Origin: Nocardiopsis metallicus
GTDB taxonomy: Bacteria > Actinomycetota > Actinomycetes > Streptosporangiales > Streptosporangiaceae
Assembly: GCF_014201115.1 (NCBI RefSeq)
Contig: NZ_JACHDO010000001.1
Location: forward strand, 2,108,001 to 2,172,000
Reading direction: 5' to 3'
Length of the DNA stretch: 64,000 nucleotides
Below the pieces are notes generated by a model. The model worked only from the letters and a program-made list of their open reading frames with translations, ran no database searches and was not told where the DNA came from. Each line of letters opens with the position of its first letter. The stretch's first letter is position 1. The position numbers and the translations under genes were made by a program. This document shows positions 26,192 through 34,976 of the stretch, piece after piece.

Positions 26192-26944
26192 ATGGACCCC
26201 GCCCAGTTCTGGTCGACCGGCGACTACGCCGTCGTCGGAGACCTGTGGAGCGCCCCCGGACGCGAGCTCGCCGCCGCTCTCCCCGCTCGGGGGCACGACG
26301 TCATCGACCTCGCCACGGGCACTGGCGCGACCGCTATCGCGGCGGCCCGGCACCAGGCGCGCTCCGTGGTGGGCGTCGACGTCGCGCGGCCCCTGCTGGA
26401 GGTGGCACGGCACCGTGCCCGCACAGCGGGCGTCGACGTCACCTGGCTCGAGGCCGACATGGCCTCCGTCCCCTGGCCCTCGGGGTCAGCGGACCTGGTG
26501 ACCTCGACATTCGGGCTCATCTTCGCCGCCGAACCGCAGGTCGCCCTGACCGAGGCACGACGGCTGACCCGCCCGGGCGGACGGATCGTGTTCACGAGCT
26601 GGTCGGGTACCGGCCTGTTCGGCCGGATCCGCCAGACCCTGGCGCCCTACTTCCCCGACGCACCCGAGCCCTGGCACGAGACCCGGGAGGACATCGTTTC
26701 CGTCACCGGCCCGGACACGAAGGTCACCGAACAGGTCTTCACCATGACCGTGGCCTCACCGGAGCGGTTCGTCGATCTGATGCACCGTCACAGCGCACCC
26801 ATCATCCGCGGCGCGCACGCCATGGGAGACCGTTGGCCGCGGGCCCGCGCCCAGCTCGTCGACCTCGTCCGCGCAGCAGGGCAAGAGAACGGGAGCGAGT
26901 TCCGGATCCCGGTCGGCTACCTGGTGACCACCCTGGAGGTGTGA
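26192..26944 (+). CDS. Class I SAM-dependent methyltransferase
   Basis: 250 residues with a UbiE/methyltransf_11 type fold: SAM motif I DLATGTGATAIAAA (residues ~39-52), acidic end of strand 2 (VGVDVA), motif II LEADMASVPWP, and a post-motif RLTRPGGRIVFTSW. GGAG-rich sequence precedes the ATG. It begins 58 bases after the decayed MFS gene with no terminator seen, so it probably belongs to the Zur-controlled transcript. Substrate unknown. Confidence 0.87.
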   Translation: MDPAQFWSTGDYAVVGDLWSAPGRELAAALPARGHDVIDLATGTGATAIAAARHQARSVVGVDVARPLLEVARHRARTAGVDVTWLEADMASVPWPSGSADLVTSTFGLIFAAEPQVALTEARRLTRPGGRIVFTSWSGTGLFGRIRQTLAPYFPDAPEPWHETREDIVSVTGPDTKVTEQVFTMTVASPERFVDLMHRHSAPIIRGAHAMGDRWPRARAQLVDLVRAAGQENGSEFRIPVGYLVTTLEV

Positions 26945-27085
26945 GCGCGACTGTCCGCGGTTGTCCGATCGGCACGGCACAGGCGCCGGTGGGTTCGGCC
27001 ACGGCCGCGGGCCCCTCACCCTGCGGCCGTGGCATGCGAACCCTGCCCGTTGAAGCTACCGGGCCGCACCGGGGTCAGGGGGCAG

Positions 27086-28574
27086 CTAGTCCGTTTCGCA
27101 GAAGACGTCATGCTCGGGCAGGACCCCGTCCACGAAGTAGCGGTGGAGTAGGGGAACTCCAGTTCCGGGGCGAGGAACAGGAACGGCGGCAGCCCCTCGG
27201 TGCCGATCGGGCCTGGTGGGTTGACGCCCTCGTGCGGCCAGGCCGCGCAGGGCAGGTACTGCAGCCCCGGCCGTGGCCGGGGTTCTCGGAGAGGCCCACC
27301 GTGAACTCGGTGTATTCCTGGTAGCCCGCGAAGCCGTCGAAGGGCCGCCCGTCCGCGCGGACGTCCGCGGCCACGAGGTTGGGCATGTAGAAGATCTCGC
27401 CGGTGATCTCCTGGAACCGGATGGCGTCGCCGTTCTCCAGGGCGGAGCCGATCGCCTCGGCGAGCCACTCCCAGGAGAACTCGTTCCGGGCCAGGGACCC
27501 GCCCATCAGGGAAAGCTCGGCGCGCCCGTAGCTGACTCCGTCCGCGGGGAGCGGCTCCTCGGCGGCCCGCACGAGCAGTTCCTGCCACAGCTGCGCCACG
27601 TCCTGGCCGTGCAGCGCGCACTCCCCGTTGTCCGCGCACCACTGTCCGAACGCCGCGAACTGGGACTCCATCGCGGTCATGAACGCGATCTCCTGCTACT
27701 CGGGGTCGGAGACGTTGTCCACGATGCTGTCGAGGACCACCGACTCCAGCCGTTCCGTGTGCAGGTCGGCGTAGGCGGTCGCGCGCACCCCGCCGTGGGA
27801 CTGCGCGTACAAGTTCAGCGTCTCCTCGCCCAGCGCGACCCGGATGGGCTCCATGTCCCCCACGTGCCGGAGGGTGTCCATGCTGTCGAACAGCTCCGGG
27901 TCCCGGTCGCGGCACTGGTCCATGACGGCCCGGTGCGCGGCCACAAGCTCGTCGAACTCCTCCCGGGTACCGGCGTCGACGAAGCCGGGGCCCTGGTAGC
28001 CGCACACGTCGTGGGGCAGGAGGTCGACGGTCGCGCCCGACACCCTGCGCGGGCTCCAGGCGACGACGTCGAAGTGTTCCCGTAGGTCGGCAACGGTCTC
28101 CAGTTCCTGGGAGAGGTCGGGAATCCCGGCGCCGCCGGGGCCACCGGCCACGTACAGGACCGTTCCTCGGCTCTGGCCCCCACCGGTGTGCGGCAGGGTC
28201 CCGACCTGGAGGCTGGTGGTGCGCCCTTCGGGGTTGTCGTGGTCGACGGGGATGGCGACCTCGGCGCACCGCATCTCCTCGGGGATCTCGATCTCGGGCG
28301 GCCCGTGGCCCTCCATGGGCGGTGGTAGGAGTTCGGCCTCGGTGCACTCACGCCACTCGATCCCGGCGCCGCCCTCGGATCCGCTGTCGGTGACCGCGCT
28401 GACCGTGCCGGCGTCGCCGGTGTCACCCCCGGCCGCCCCTGCGGGGGCCGCGGCGCATCCGGCCAGCAGGACGGCAGCGAGGGCCGCTCCGGCCAGGGAT
28501 GTGGTGCGGTTGCGTCGCCGGGGCACAGGGGCGGTTGAAAGGCCGTTCGGGCGGTCTGGCACTGCACGCGGCAT
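27086..28574 (-). pseudogene. Secreted alpha/beta-hydrolase (tripeptidyl-aminopeptidase type), broken
   Basis: Starts at ATG 28574 with a lipoprotein signal (LLAGC). The body has YVAGGPGGAGIPDL (oxyanion loop) and a nucleophile elbow AQSHGG, as in the SlpD/SlpE and TAP family. An in-frame TAG at 27696-27698 interrupts DNVSDPE/QEIAFMTAMES without changing frame. Later the frame shifts after GLSENPGHGR, giving LQYLPCAAWPHEGVNPP in another frame, and shifts again before the genuine C-terminus LHRYFVDGVLPEHDVFCETD. At least one nonsense codon and two frameshifts make it a pseudogene. Confidence 0.85.
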
Positions 28575-28718
28575 CGCGACACCTTCGGCTCGGTGGATCG
28601 GAGCAGGCCAACGTAGGCAGCCGTTCCGGGCCGGGGCATCTGCCAAAGCGCATACACCCGACCGTCGGGCGAAAACCCCGAGGGCTCCGGACCGACCCTG
28701 CTGGTAATTTGGTCCGCT

Positions 28719-29549
28719 ATGAGCACATCCACCCCGCCGGACTGGCACGAGGCCAACCGGGCCCACTGGGACGAGCGGGTCCCCCTGCACGTCGCGAGCG
28801 ACTTCTACGACCTGGGAGGGTTCCGCGCCGGAGCGGACGCGCTGCGCGACTTCGAGGTCGCCGAGCTCGGTGACGTGACCGGAAAGTCGCTGCTGCACCT
28901 CCAGTGCCACATCGGGCTGGACACGATGTCGTGGGCGCGCAACCACGGTGCCGCGCGCGTGGTCGGCCTGGACTTCTCCGGCCCGGCCGTGGAGAAGGCC
29001 CGGGAGCTCGCAGCCGAGATCGGGCTCGGGCCCGAGCGGGCCGTGTTCGTCGAGGCCGACGTGTACGACGCACCCTCAGCGGTCCCCGAGCCGACGTACG
29101 ACATCGTCTACACCGGTACCGGTGCGCTGTGCTGGCTACCCGACATCGAGCGCTGGGCGCGGACCGCGGCCTCGTTGGTGGCCCCGGGCGGTTTCCTGTA
29201 CCTGGCGGAGTTCCACCCGCTCACCGACATCCTCGACGACCAGACCGGAACCCGGGTCGTGTGCGACTACTTCACCCGGGACGCCCATGTGAGCGAGGAG
29301 TCCGGCACGTACGCGGAGCTGGGGGCGAAGACCGTCCACAACCGCAGCGTGGAGTGGCAGCACCCGCTCGGCGCGGTGGTCTCCGCGCTGGCCGCGGCGG
29401 GGCTGCGGTTGGACTTCCTGCACGAGCACGACGCCTCGCTCTACCCGCGGTTCGAGTCCTTCGAGCGTTCCGGAGACGGCTACTACCGCTTCCCGGACAC
29501 ACACGCCCGCATCCCGCTGATGTACTCCCTACGCGCGAGCAAGCCCTGA
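28719..29549 (+). CDS. Class I SAM-dependent methyltransferase
   Basis: 276 residues. A leading segment ANRAHWDERVPLHVASDFYDLGGF precedes SAM motif I LLHLQCHIGLDTMSWAR (residues ~58-74), LDFSGPAVEKARELA as motif II, and the TGTGALCWLPDIERWARTAASLVAPGGFLYLAEFHP stretch. This combination is seen in a common actinobacterial methyltransferase group of unknown substrate. Standalone gene, divergent from the broken hydrolase. Unrelated in detail to the methyltransferase at 26192. Confidence 0.87.
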   Translation: MSTSTPPDWHEANRAHWDERVPLHVASDFYDLGGFRAGADALRDFEVAELGDVTGKSLLHLQCHIGLDTMSWARNHGAARVVGLDFSGPAVEKARELAAEIGLGPERAVFVEADVYDAPSAVPEPTYDIVYTGTGALCWLPDIERWARTAASLVAPGGFLYLAEFHPLTDILDDQTGTRVVCDYFTRDAHVSEESGTYAELGAKTVHNRSVEWQHPLGAVVSALAAAGLRLDFLHEHDASLYPRFESFERSGDGYYRFPDTHARIPLMYSLRASKP

Positions 29550-29684
29550 TCACGGCAGTCATGCCCCCGGGGCCGGTGGGACGGCGGACGCTTCGACGTC
29601 CCCGCCTTCCGGCCCCGCCGCGTTCGATACCCCTTCAGCCACCACCACTGTCACACCTGTCACTCCGGTACCCGATTCCACTTA

Positions 29685-29698
29685 TGGGAGCGTTCCCA
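29685..29698. promoter_or_regulatory. CebR/CelR-type LacI operator upstream of the GH16 gene
   Basis: TGGGAGCGTTCCCA differs at one position from the palindrome TGGGAGCGCTCCCA bound by the cellobiose-responsive LacI regulators CebR (Streptomyces) and CelR (Thermobifida). It lies 162 bases before the GH16 start codon. CelR-type control of a beta-glucanase makes biological sense. No LacI regulator is encoded in the window. Confidence 0.7.
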
Positions 29699-29860
29699 AA
29701 TTCTTCCCGAAACCCCTTGTTGGAACACGGAGCGCGATCGTACAGTCGCTTAACACTCATTCAGCAGGGTGCTCGGAACCCCGCAGGACCGCGCGTGACC
29801 CGCTGACCCGCGCGTGCCCGGGGCCCACCTCCCGCACCCCCTACCCCTTGGAGCACGATC

Positions 29861-30766
29861 ATGAGCGACCGAACCGCCACGAGCGAAAGACCGGGCGGGA
29901 CGAGCGCCCACGCCTCCCGCCGCACCCGCCGCACGGTCACCGCGGCCGTCGGCCTGGGAGCTGCGGCGGCGCTCACCGCGACCACCCTGGCCTGGAGCGG
30001 AAGCGACGTGACCGACAACAGCGAACTGACCTCCACCGAAACCTCGCAGGCCACGCTCGTGTGGTCCGACGAGTTCGACGGCGCGGCGGGCGACGCCCCC
30101 GACCCCGCGAACTGGAATCACGAGACCGGCGACCACGGCTGGGGCAACGAGGAGCTGCAGAACTACACCGCCGGCCGCGACAACTCCGCTCTGGACGGCG
30201 AAGGCAACCTCGTCATCACCGCCCGGCAGGAAGCCGACGGCGGCTACACCTCCGCTCGGATGACCACCCAGAACAACATCGAACACGCCTACGGCCGGGT
30301 CGAGGCCCGGATCAAGCTGCCGACCGGGCAGGGGGTCTGGCCCGCCTTCTGGATGCTCGGCACCGACTTCCCGGACACCCCGTGGCCGGACTCGGGCGAG
30401 ATCGACGTCATGGAGCTCATCGGCAGCGAGCCCGGGACCGTCCACGGCACCGTGCACGGTCCCGGGTACTCCGGCGGCGGGGGCGTGGGCGCCTCCTACG
30501 ACCACCCCGACGGCGGAGCCTTCCCGGACGACTTCCACGTGTACGCCGTGGACTGGGCGCCTGACTCCATCACCTGGTCGGTCGACGGTGTCGCCTACAA
30601 CACGATCACTCCCGCCGACGTGGGCGGTGACTGGGTGTTCAACCAGGAGTTCTTCATGATCCTGAACGTCGCGGTGGGCGGTCAGTGGCCCGGTTACCCG
30701 GACGAGACCACCCAGTTCCCGCAGGAGATGGTCGTGGACTACGTGCGCGTGTACGACATGGAGTGA
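29861..30766 (+). CDS. Glycoside hydrolase family 16 beta-glucanase (laminarinase type)
   Basis: 301 residues, secreted. A signal peptide with RRTRRTVTAAVGLG and a hydrophobic core ends near residue 50. The GH16 domain fills the rest: LVWSDEFDG at its start, WGNEELQNYT, the catalytic signature EIDVME (nucleophile E180, D182, acid/base E185), and WPAFWMLG in the substrate cleft. It should hydrolyse beta-1,3 or mixed-linked glucans outside the cell. No carbohydrate-binding module is present. A CebR/CelR-like box lies upstream and a strong terminator downstream, so it is monocistronic. Confidence 0.92.
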   Translation: MSDRTATSERPGGTSAHASRRTRRTVTAAVGLGAAAALTATTLAWSGSDVTDNSELTSTETSQATLVWSDEFDGAAGDAPDPANWNHETGDHGWGNEELQNYTAGRDNSALDGEGNLVITARQEADGGYTSARMTTQNNIEHAYGRVEARIKLPTGQGVWPAFWMLGTDFPDTPWPDSGEIDVMELIGSEPGTVHGTVHGPGYSGGGGVGASYDHPDGGAFPDDFHVYAVDWAPDSITWSVDGVAYNTITPADVGGDWVFNQEFFMILNVAVGGQWPGYPDETTQFPQEMVVDYVRVYDME

Positions 30767-30813
30767 CTCTTCCCTCTGGGCCCCTGACGGAGCCCTACTC
30801 TCCCTACCTCGAC

Positions 30814-30840
30814 GGGGCCCTCGGATCCACCGAGGGCCCC
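30814..30840 (+). terminator. Hairpin terminator of the GH16 gene
   Basis: Perfect 11-base arms GGGGCCCTCGG and CCGAGGGCCCC around ATCCA, followed by GTTTCG. It lies 48 bases after the GH16 stop codon. Confidence 0.85.
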
Positions 30841-30924
30841 GTTTCGCCCCCGCTCCTCCACGCGACCGCCTCTTTTCCGACGCCCTTCGGCATCCGATAC
30901 CTACGGCGATGTTAGGTTCACGTC

Positions 30925-31707
30925 ATGGACAGGCAGCCGGAACCGACACCGCGCGTCCCCCGCGAGGAGGCGCGGCGCCGTCTGCTCGCCGCCGGTGGAA
31001 CGCTCCTGGCTCTGGCCCTGCTCGCCGGGTGCGGTCAGAGCGCCGACCTGGCCGGATCCGAGGCGGGGGCCGAGGAGAAGACCTACGGCGACGTGCCCGA
31101 GCTGCTCATCGTGGAGGTCGACGACGCCGACCTGGAGATCGTCCCCCACGAGGCGGAGCAGATCCGGGTGGTCCGCGAGGAAACGGGCAACGCGGGCGGA
31201 GACTGGGAACTGACCGGTGACACCCTCGAGCTGAAGATGGACTGCGGCACCTTCTCCGACTGCCGGGTCCGCTACGAGGTCTTCGTCCCGGCCGACACCG
31301 CGCTGTCGGTGGAGACCGACAACGGCGACGTCTCCGTGTCCGGGTTCAGCGCACCGGCCGAAGTCCGCTCCGGAAACGGCACCGTCGCCGTCTCCGATGT
31401 CACCGGCCCGCTCACCCTCACCTCCGGCAACGGCGACATGAACCTGTCCGGGATCGGTTCGGAGAGCCTGAGCGCGGCCACCGACAACGGCACCATCGAC
31501 GCCGTCTTCAGCGAGGCGCCCGCGGAGGTGGAGGTCAGCACCAACAACGGCGCGGCGACGCTCGCACTGCCGGGCGGCCCCTACGCGGTCTTCGAGACGT
31601 TCGACGACGGCGAGGTGGTCAACGAGCTCCCCTCGGACGACACCAGCACCAGCACCGTCACCGCCCGGACCGACAACGGGACCATCACCCTGGTCCCGAC
31701 CAGCTGA
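30925..31707 (+). CDS. Lipoprotein with DUF4097-like beta-helix domain
   Basis: 260 residues. The N-terminus has a basic region and a lipobox ALLAGC. The mature part is a run of short repeated strands (VETDNGDVSVSGF, VRSGNGTVAVSDV, LTSGNGDMNLSGI, ATDNGTIDAVF, STNNGAATLAL, ARTDNGTITLV) with the x-G-x-V/I pattern of the DUF4097/DUF2807 adhesin-like beta-helix. It probably sits on the outer membrane face; function unknown. Isolated gene, starting 84 bases after a terminator. Confidence 0.82.
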   Translation: MDRQPEPTPRVPREEARRRLLAAGGTLLALALLAGCGQSADLAGSEAGAEEKTYGDVPELLIVEVDDADLEIVPHEAEQIRVVREETGNAGGDWELTGDTLELKMDCGTFSDCRVRYEVFVPADTALSVETDNGDVSVSGFSAPAEVRSGNGTVAVSDVTGPLTLTSGNGDMNLSGIGSESLSAATDNGTIDAVFSEAPAEVEVSTNNGAATLALPGGPYAVFETFDDGEVVNELPSDDTSTSTVTARTDNGTITLVPTS

Positions 31708-31961
31708 CCCGGGCCCGGACCGAGCCCGCCGGAGCCGCTTCGTGCCGGGCATCCCCGCCACGGGGAACGGGCGGGCCAAGAGGGCCCCGGAACGGAACAC
31801 CGGTGGGAAGACGGCCGGGTCCGGCCACCTCTGCACAGGGTGATTCCCTGGGATCGGGACGGGTGTTGCCCTAGACTCTCGGCGCGTACCCGTGTTCGAC
31901 CCGACCGTGCTGCTTCGCCCCGCAGCGCCGACCGGTTGACCGCCCCCCGACGGGAGCTCGA

Positions 31962-32405
31962 ATGTCCCCCGACAACACCGGCCTGGACCTGGCCCTGATC
32001 GTCCTGCCCCTCCTGGCGGGTGTGCTCGGGCTCTGCCTCGTCGGACGGTTCCCCCGGCCCAGGGGCACCGCGATCACCGGCCTGATCCTGATCGTCCTCG
32101 GACCGCTCTCGGACGTGTTCGTGTACGGCGGGCTCAGCGGCCCCCTGTTCTCGGCGGGCCTGTACGACGTCGTTTTCGTCCTGGGCCACGTGGGGACGGC
32201 GCTCACCGCGACCGGAGTGCTGCTCCTGGGGCTGGCCGCCACCCGAGGCCCGCGCAAGCCCGCGCACGAACACCGGCCGCCGCAGCCCCGTCCGGGTCAT
32301 CCCGGCCACCCCGGACCTCCCGGGTATCCCGGGCAACACAGTGGCCGGGGTTACCCCGCGGGTCACCACCCCCACCAGCGCGGACCGCACGGAGGGACTC
32401 ACTGA
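31962..32405 (+). CDS. Hypothetical membrane protein with Pro/His-rich tail
   Basis: 147 residues: three membrane helices in the first ~90 residues (LALIVLPLLAGVLGLCLVG, AITGLILIVLGPLSDVFVYG, VFVLGHVGTALTATGVLLLG), then a ~50-residue tail rich in Pro, Gly and His. Its TGA shares a base with the ATG of the next gene (TGATG), so the two are coupled. The shared design, helices plus a Pro-rich tail, suggests partner membrane proteins. No family recognised. Confidence 0.75.
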   Translation: MSPDNTGLDLALIVLPLLAGVLGLCLVGRFPRPRGTAITGLILIVLGPLSDVFVYGGLSGPLFSAGLYDVVFVLGHVGTALTATGVLLLGLAATRGPRKPAHEHRPPQPRPGHPGHPGPPGYPGQHSGRGYPAGHHPHQRGPHGGTH

Positions 32406-33103
32406 TGGCGCTTCCCTCGATCTTCTTCACGGTTCTGGACCTCGCCCTGGCGCTGTTCTTCGCGGTCACGGGCGTGCTGATCCTGGCGCGCGCACGCAGG
32501 GTGCCCCGGGCACGCGGGGTCCTGCTGACCGCGGCCGCGCTGATGCTCCTCTACGCGATCTGGTCCGCGACCGTGCGGACCATCATGCTCACCTATCCCC
32601 CGATCCTCGCCGTCCCCGGTGAGACCCCGCCCGAGCTGTCCCCCGTCCAGGCCTTCAACTACGAAGTCCTCCAGCCCGCCTGGTACTACGCGAACGGCCT
32701 GTTGGTGGTCGCCGTCGTCGTCCTGTTGCTGATCGCGCTGCCCCGCTCCCGCACCGCGAACGAGCAGACCGGCCCGGGCCCCGCAGGGCCGCACCCGTAC
32801 CGGCCCGGCCCGCACCAGGCACAGACGTCCGGAGACCAGCACCGAGGACCCCGACCCCAGGGACCCCCGCCACCGAGCCGGCCGCCCCACGGCGACCCCC
32901 AGCGGCAGGCGGGCCCGCCACCGCACCCGCGGTCGGGGCCGCAGCCTCAGCAGTACCCGTATCCCCAGGTACCGCAGGTCCCCCAGACGCCGCACGGACC
33001 ACAGGGTTCCACAAGGCCCCAGGAAGCGTTCCCGCAACAGCAACCGCCGCCCGCACCGCCCAAGCGCCCCGGTCGGCACCGCGCCCCCGAGCCCCCGGAG
33101 TAA
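32405..33103 (+). CDS. Hypothetical membrane protein with long Pro/Gln-rich tail
   Basis: 232 residues: three hydrophobic segments (residues ~8-28, 40-58 and 97-116), then ~110 residues dominated by Pro, Gln, His and Gly, with PQPQQYPYPQVPQVPQTPHGPQG. The tail is probably disordered and cytoplasmic. Coupled to the preceding gene. Similar Pro-rich tails in actinomycete membrane proteins often mediate protein contacts; that is inference only. Confidence 0.75.
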   Translation: MALPSIFFTVLDLALALFFAVTGVLILARARRVPRARGVLLTAAALMLLYAIWSATVRTIMLTYPPILAVPGETPPELSPVQAFNYEVLQPAWYYANGLLVVAVVVLLLIALPRSRTANEQTGPGPAGPHPYRPGPHQAQTSGDQHRGPRPQGPPPPSRPPHGDPQRQAGPPPHPRSGPQPQQYPYPQVPQVPQTPHGPQGSTRPQEAFPQQQPPPAPPKRPGRHRAPEPPE

Positions 33104-33120
33104 CCGCGCGCTTCCCGCAC

Positions 33121-33252
33121 ATGACTCTCGTCCCATGTCGCCGACGAGCACCGCTGACGGCCTCCGTCCCTGTCGGCGCCGGGCTGTTCGCGGTCGGCAT
33201 CCTGGTGTGGCTGACGGTCACCGACGCCCAGGAGGCACAAACGTGGAACTGA
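33121..33252 (+). CDS. Small single-helix membrane protein candidate
   Basis: 43-codon frame with one hydrophobic segment PVGAGLFAVGILVWLTVT and a charged N-terminus (CRRRA). It overlaps the start of the YdcF-like gene by ten bases. It lies 17 bases after the preceding gene but has no clear ribosome site. The helix-like composition in just this frame is the main support. Confidence 0.35.
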   Translation: MTLVPCRRRAPLTASVPVGAGLFAVGILVWLTVTDAQEAQTWN

Positions 33253-33896
33253 CCGAGGAGATCCGGAAACAGGCCCGGGTCATCTGGGACTACCAGCACC
33301 TGAACCAGGAACCGCGCCGCTGCGACGTCGCGATAGTCCTGGGCAGCCACGACCTGGGCGTGGCCACCTGCGCCGCGGACCTGTACCACCGAGGCTGCTT
33401 CCCCCGCATGGTGATCACCGGCGCCAACAGCCCCTCGACCCTGGCCCGCTTCCCCCGGGGCGAGGCCGTGCACTACCGCGAACACGCCCTGGAACTGGAA
33501 GTGCCCGATTCCGTGATCCTGGTGGAGCCGGAAGCGACCAACACCGGGGAGAACCTGCGCCTGGCCCGCGCCCTGATCGAACGTGAGGGGATCCCCGCGC
33601 GGAGCGTGATGTTGGTGTGCAAGCCGTACATGGAGCGCCGCGCGCACGCCACCGCCCGGGTGTTGTGGCCCGAGGCGGACACGGTGTGCGCCTCGGCGCG
33701 CATCGGGTTCGACGACTACCTGGTGACCGTGGGCGACGACCGGCTGGTCATGGACACAATGGTCGGTGACCTGCAAAGGGTGATGGAGTACCCGGCCCGC
33801 GGTTTCGCCGCCCCACAGGAGGTCCCCGACCACGTCCGGGAGGCCTACACCTTGCTGGTCGCCGCGGGCTTCGACGGCCACCTCATCGAATCCTGA
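33243..33896 (+). CDS. YdcF/DUF218-family protein
   Basis: 217 residues of the DUF218 fold: VAIVLGSHDLGVATCAADLYHRGC, MVITGANSPSTLARFPRGEAVHYREHALELEVPDSVILVEPEATNTGENLRLARALI (the E-x-x-A-x-x-T-x-E-N signature) and VMLVCKPYMERRAHATA. Members bind nucleotide-like ligands or act in envelope metabolism; the E. coli YdcF role is unsettled. GTG 33243 has AGGAGG seven bases before it and starts where the fold begins, so the longer frame from 33135 is rejected. Confidence 0.85.
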   Translation: MELTEEIRKQARVIWDYQHLNQEPRRCDVAIVLGSHDLGVATCAADLYHRGCFPRMVITGANSPSTLARFPRGEAVHYREHALELEVPDSVILVEPEATNTGENLRLARALIEREGIPARSVMLVCKPYMERRAHATARVLWPEADTVCASARIGFDDYLVTVGDDRLVMDTMVGDLQRVMEYPARGFAAPQEVPDHVREAYTLLVAAGFDGHLIES

Positions 33897-34173
33897 GCCT
33901 GGGCACGTGCTCCGGGCGCTAGCCTGCGGCCCATGGCACCCACCAGTTCCCCTGACACCAGGCTGGTCGTCATCCGAGGCAATTCCGGTTCCGGTAAGGG
34001 CACGACCGCCATGGCTCTGCGCTCCCGGTACGGGCGCGGGATCGCCCTGGTCGGCCAGGGCAACCTGCGCCGACACCTCCTGCGCGAGCGGGACCGGCCC
34101 GGCCTGGCCAGTATCGGGCTGATCGACCTGACCGTCCGGTACTGCCTGGACCAGGGCTACCACTTGACATCCT

Positions 34174-34195
34174 CCCCTGCCTGAAAGAGCAGGGG
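34174..34195 (-). repeat. Right-end hairpin of the TnpB element
   Basis: Perfect 7-base arms CCCCTGC and GCAGGGG with an 8-base loop CTGAAAGA, located 10 bases inside the right boundary. In IS605-group elements such structures are recognised by TnpA and form the 3' scaffold of the omega RNA. Confidence 0.75.
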
Positions 34196-34202
34196 ATTCC
34201 AG

Positions 34203-34976
34203 CTACCAACTCAGGAAGAGTGGGAGTTGCTGAGGTTCACGGGCGCTTGACCGCGGACGCGGTATCACCCCTATCCGCCCGTCAGACAGGGCGGCGGTGA
34301 TGGCCACACCCCGATCAACACCCACCACCGACCCATCTCCGGGTCCCGGGATCGGGTCGGGGAGGGTCGCGAAGGCCACATGCCACAACCCGTCCCTGTG
34401 GGTGATACGCAAGGACTTGGCGTCGGGCAGCTCCCGGCGGGCCAGCCGAAACCTCACCCACCCGCAGCCGGGCACCTTGACCTGATCCCACTTCCTGTTC
34501 AGCTTCCGCACCAGGGCCTTGCGGTGCATCACCTGCTTGCCCTTGGCGTTCAACAACGGCTCACCCTCGGAGGTGAAGGCGGGGACCCGGCCGGTGCCGA
34601 TCAGCCGGAACCCCTCGTTCCGGTACTTCTTCCGCCACTTCAGGTAACCGTGGCTGCCACCCAGAAAGTTGGAGATCGCCTGGTCGAAGTCCTTCAGAGC
34701 CTGCTGCTGAATCACCACGTTGCCCGAGGCCACCCAGGAATACTCCGCAGCCGACTCCGAATCCAGGTCGCTCGTGTCGGTCTGGCGGACCTGGGTGAGC
34801 ATCCGGCTCATCGCCGCGAACCTGGGCGGCTTCGAAACCCGGGCCCCGCCCTTGCGATAGGTGGAGTTGACCTCCAACGCCAGGTTCCACACATACCTGG
34901 CGTGCGCGCAGTGATCGAGCACCTGCTGCTCCTGCGCGCTGGTGGGGTACAACCGGAACCTGGACCCGAACAGCAA
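34203..34976 (-). pseudogene. tnpB: TnpB-family RNA-guided nuclease, C-terminal half deleted
   Basis: About 257 residues from a probable TTG at 34976. The N-terminal part is normal TnpB (FRLYPTSAQEQQVLDHCAHARYVWNLALE, FLKDFDQAISNF-like region, GYLKWRKKYRNEGFRLI, RFRLARRELPDAKSLRITHRDG) and reaches RuvC motif I VVGVDRGVAITAALSDG with its catalytic Asp. It then passes directly to the extreme C-terminal tail SAREPQQLPLFLSW. RuvC II and III and the Cys4 zinc finger, about 130 residues, are missing. It cannot be an active nuclease but might still bind RNA or DNA. Confidence 0.82.

Noticed and set aside
32641..33100. Pro/Gln repeats considered as a DNA repeat array
   Set aside because: The repetition is at the amino-acid level with varied codons, so it is a low-complexity protein tail and not a DNA tandem repeat or CRISPR.
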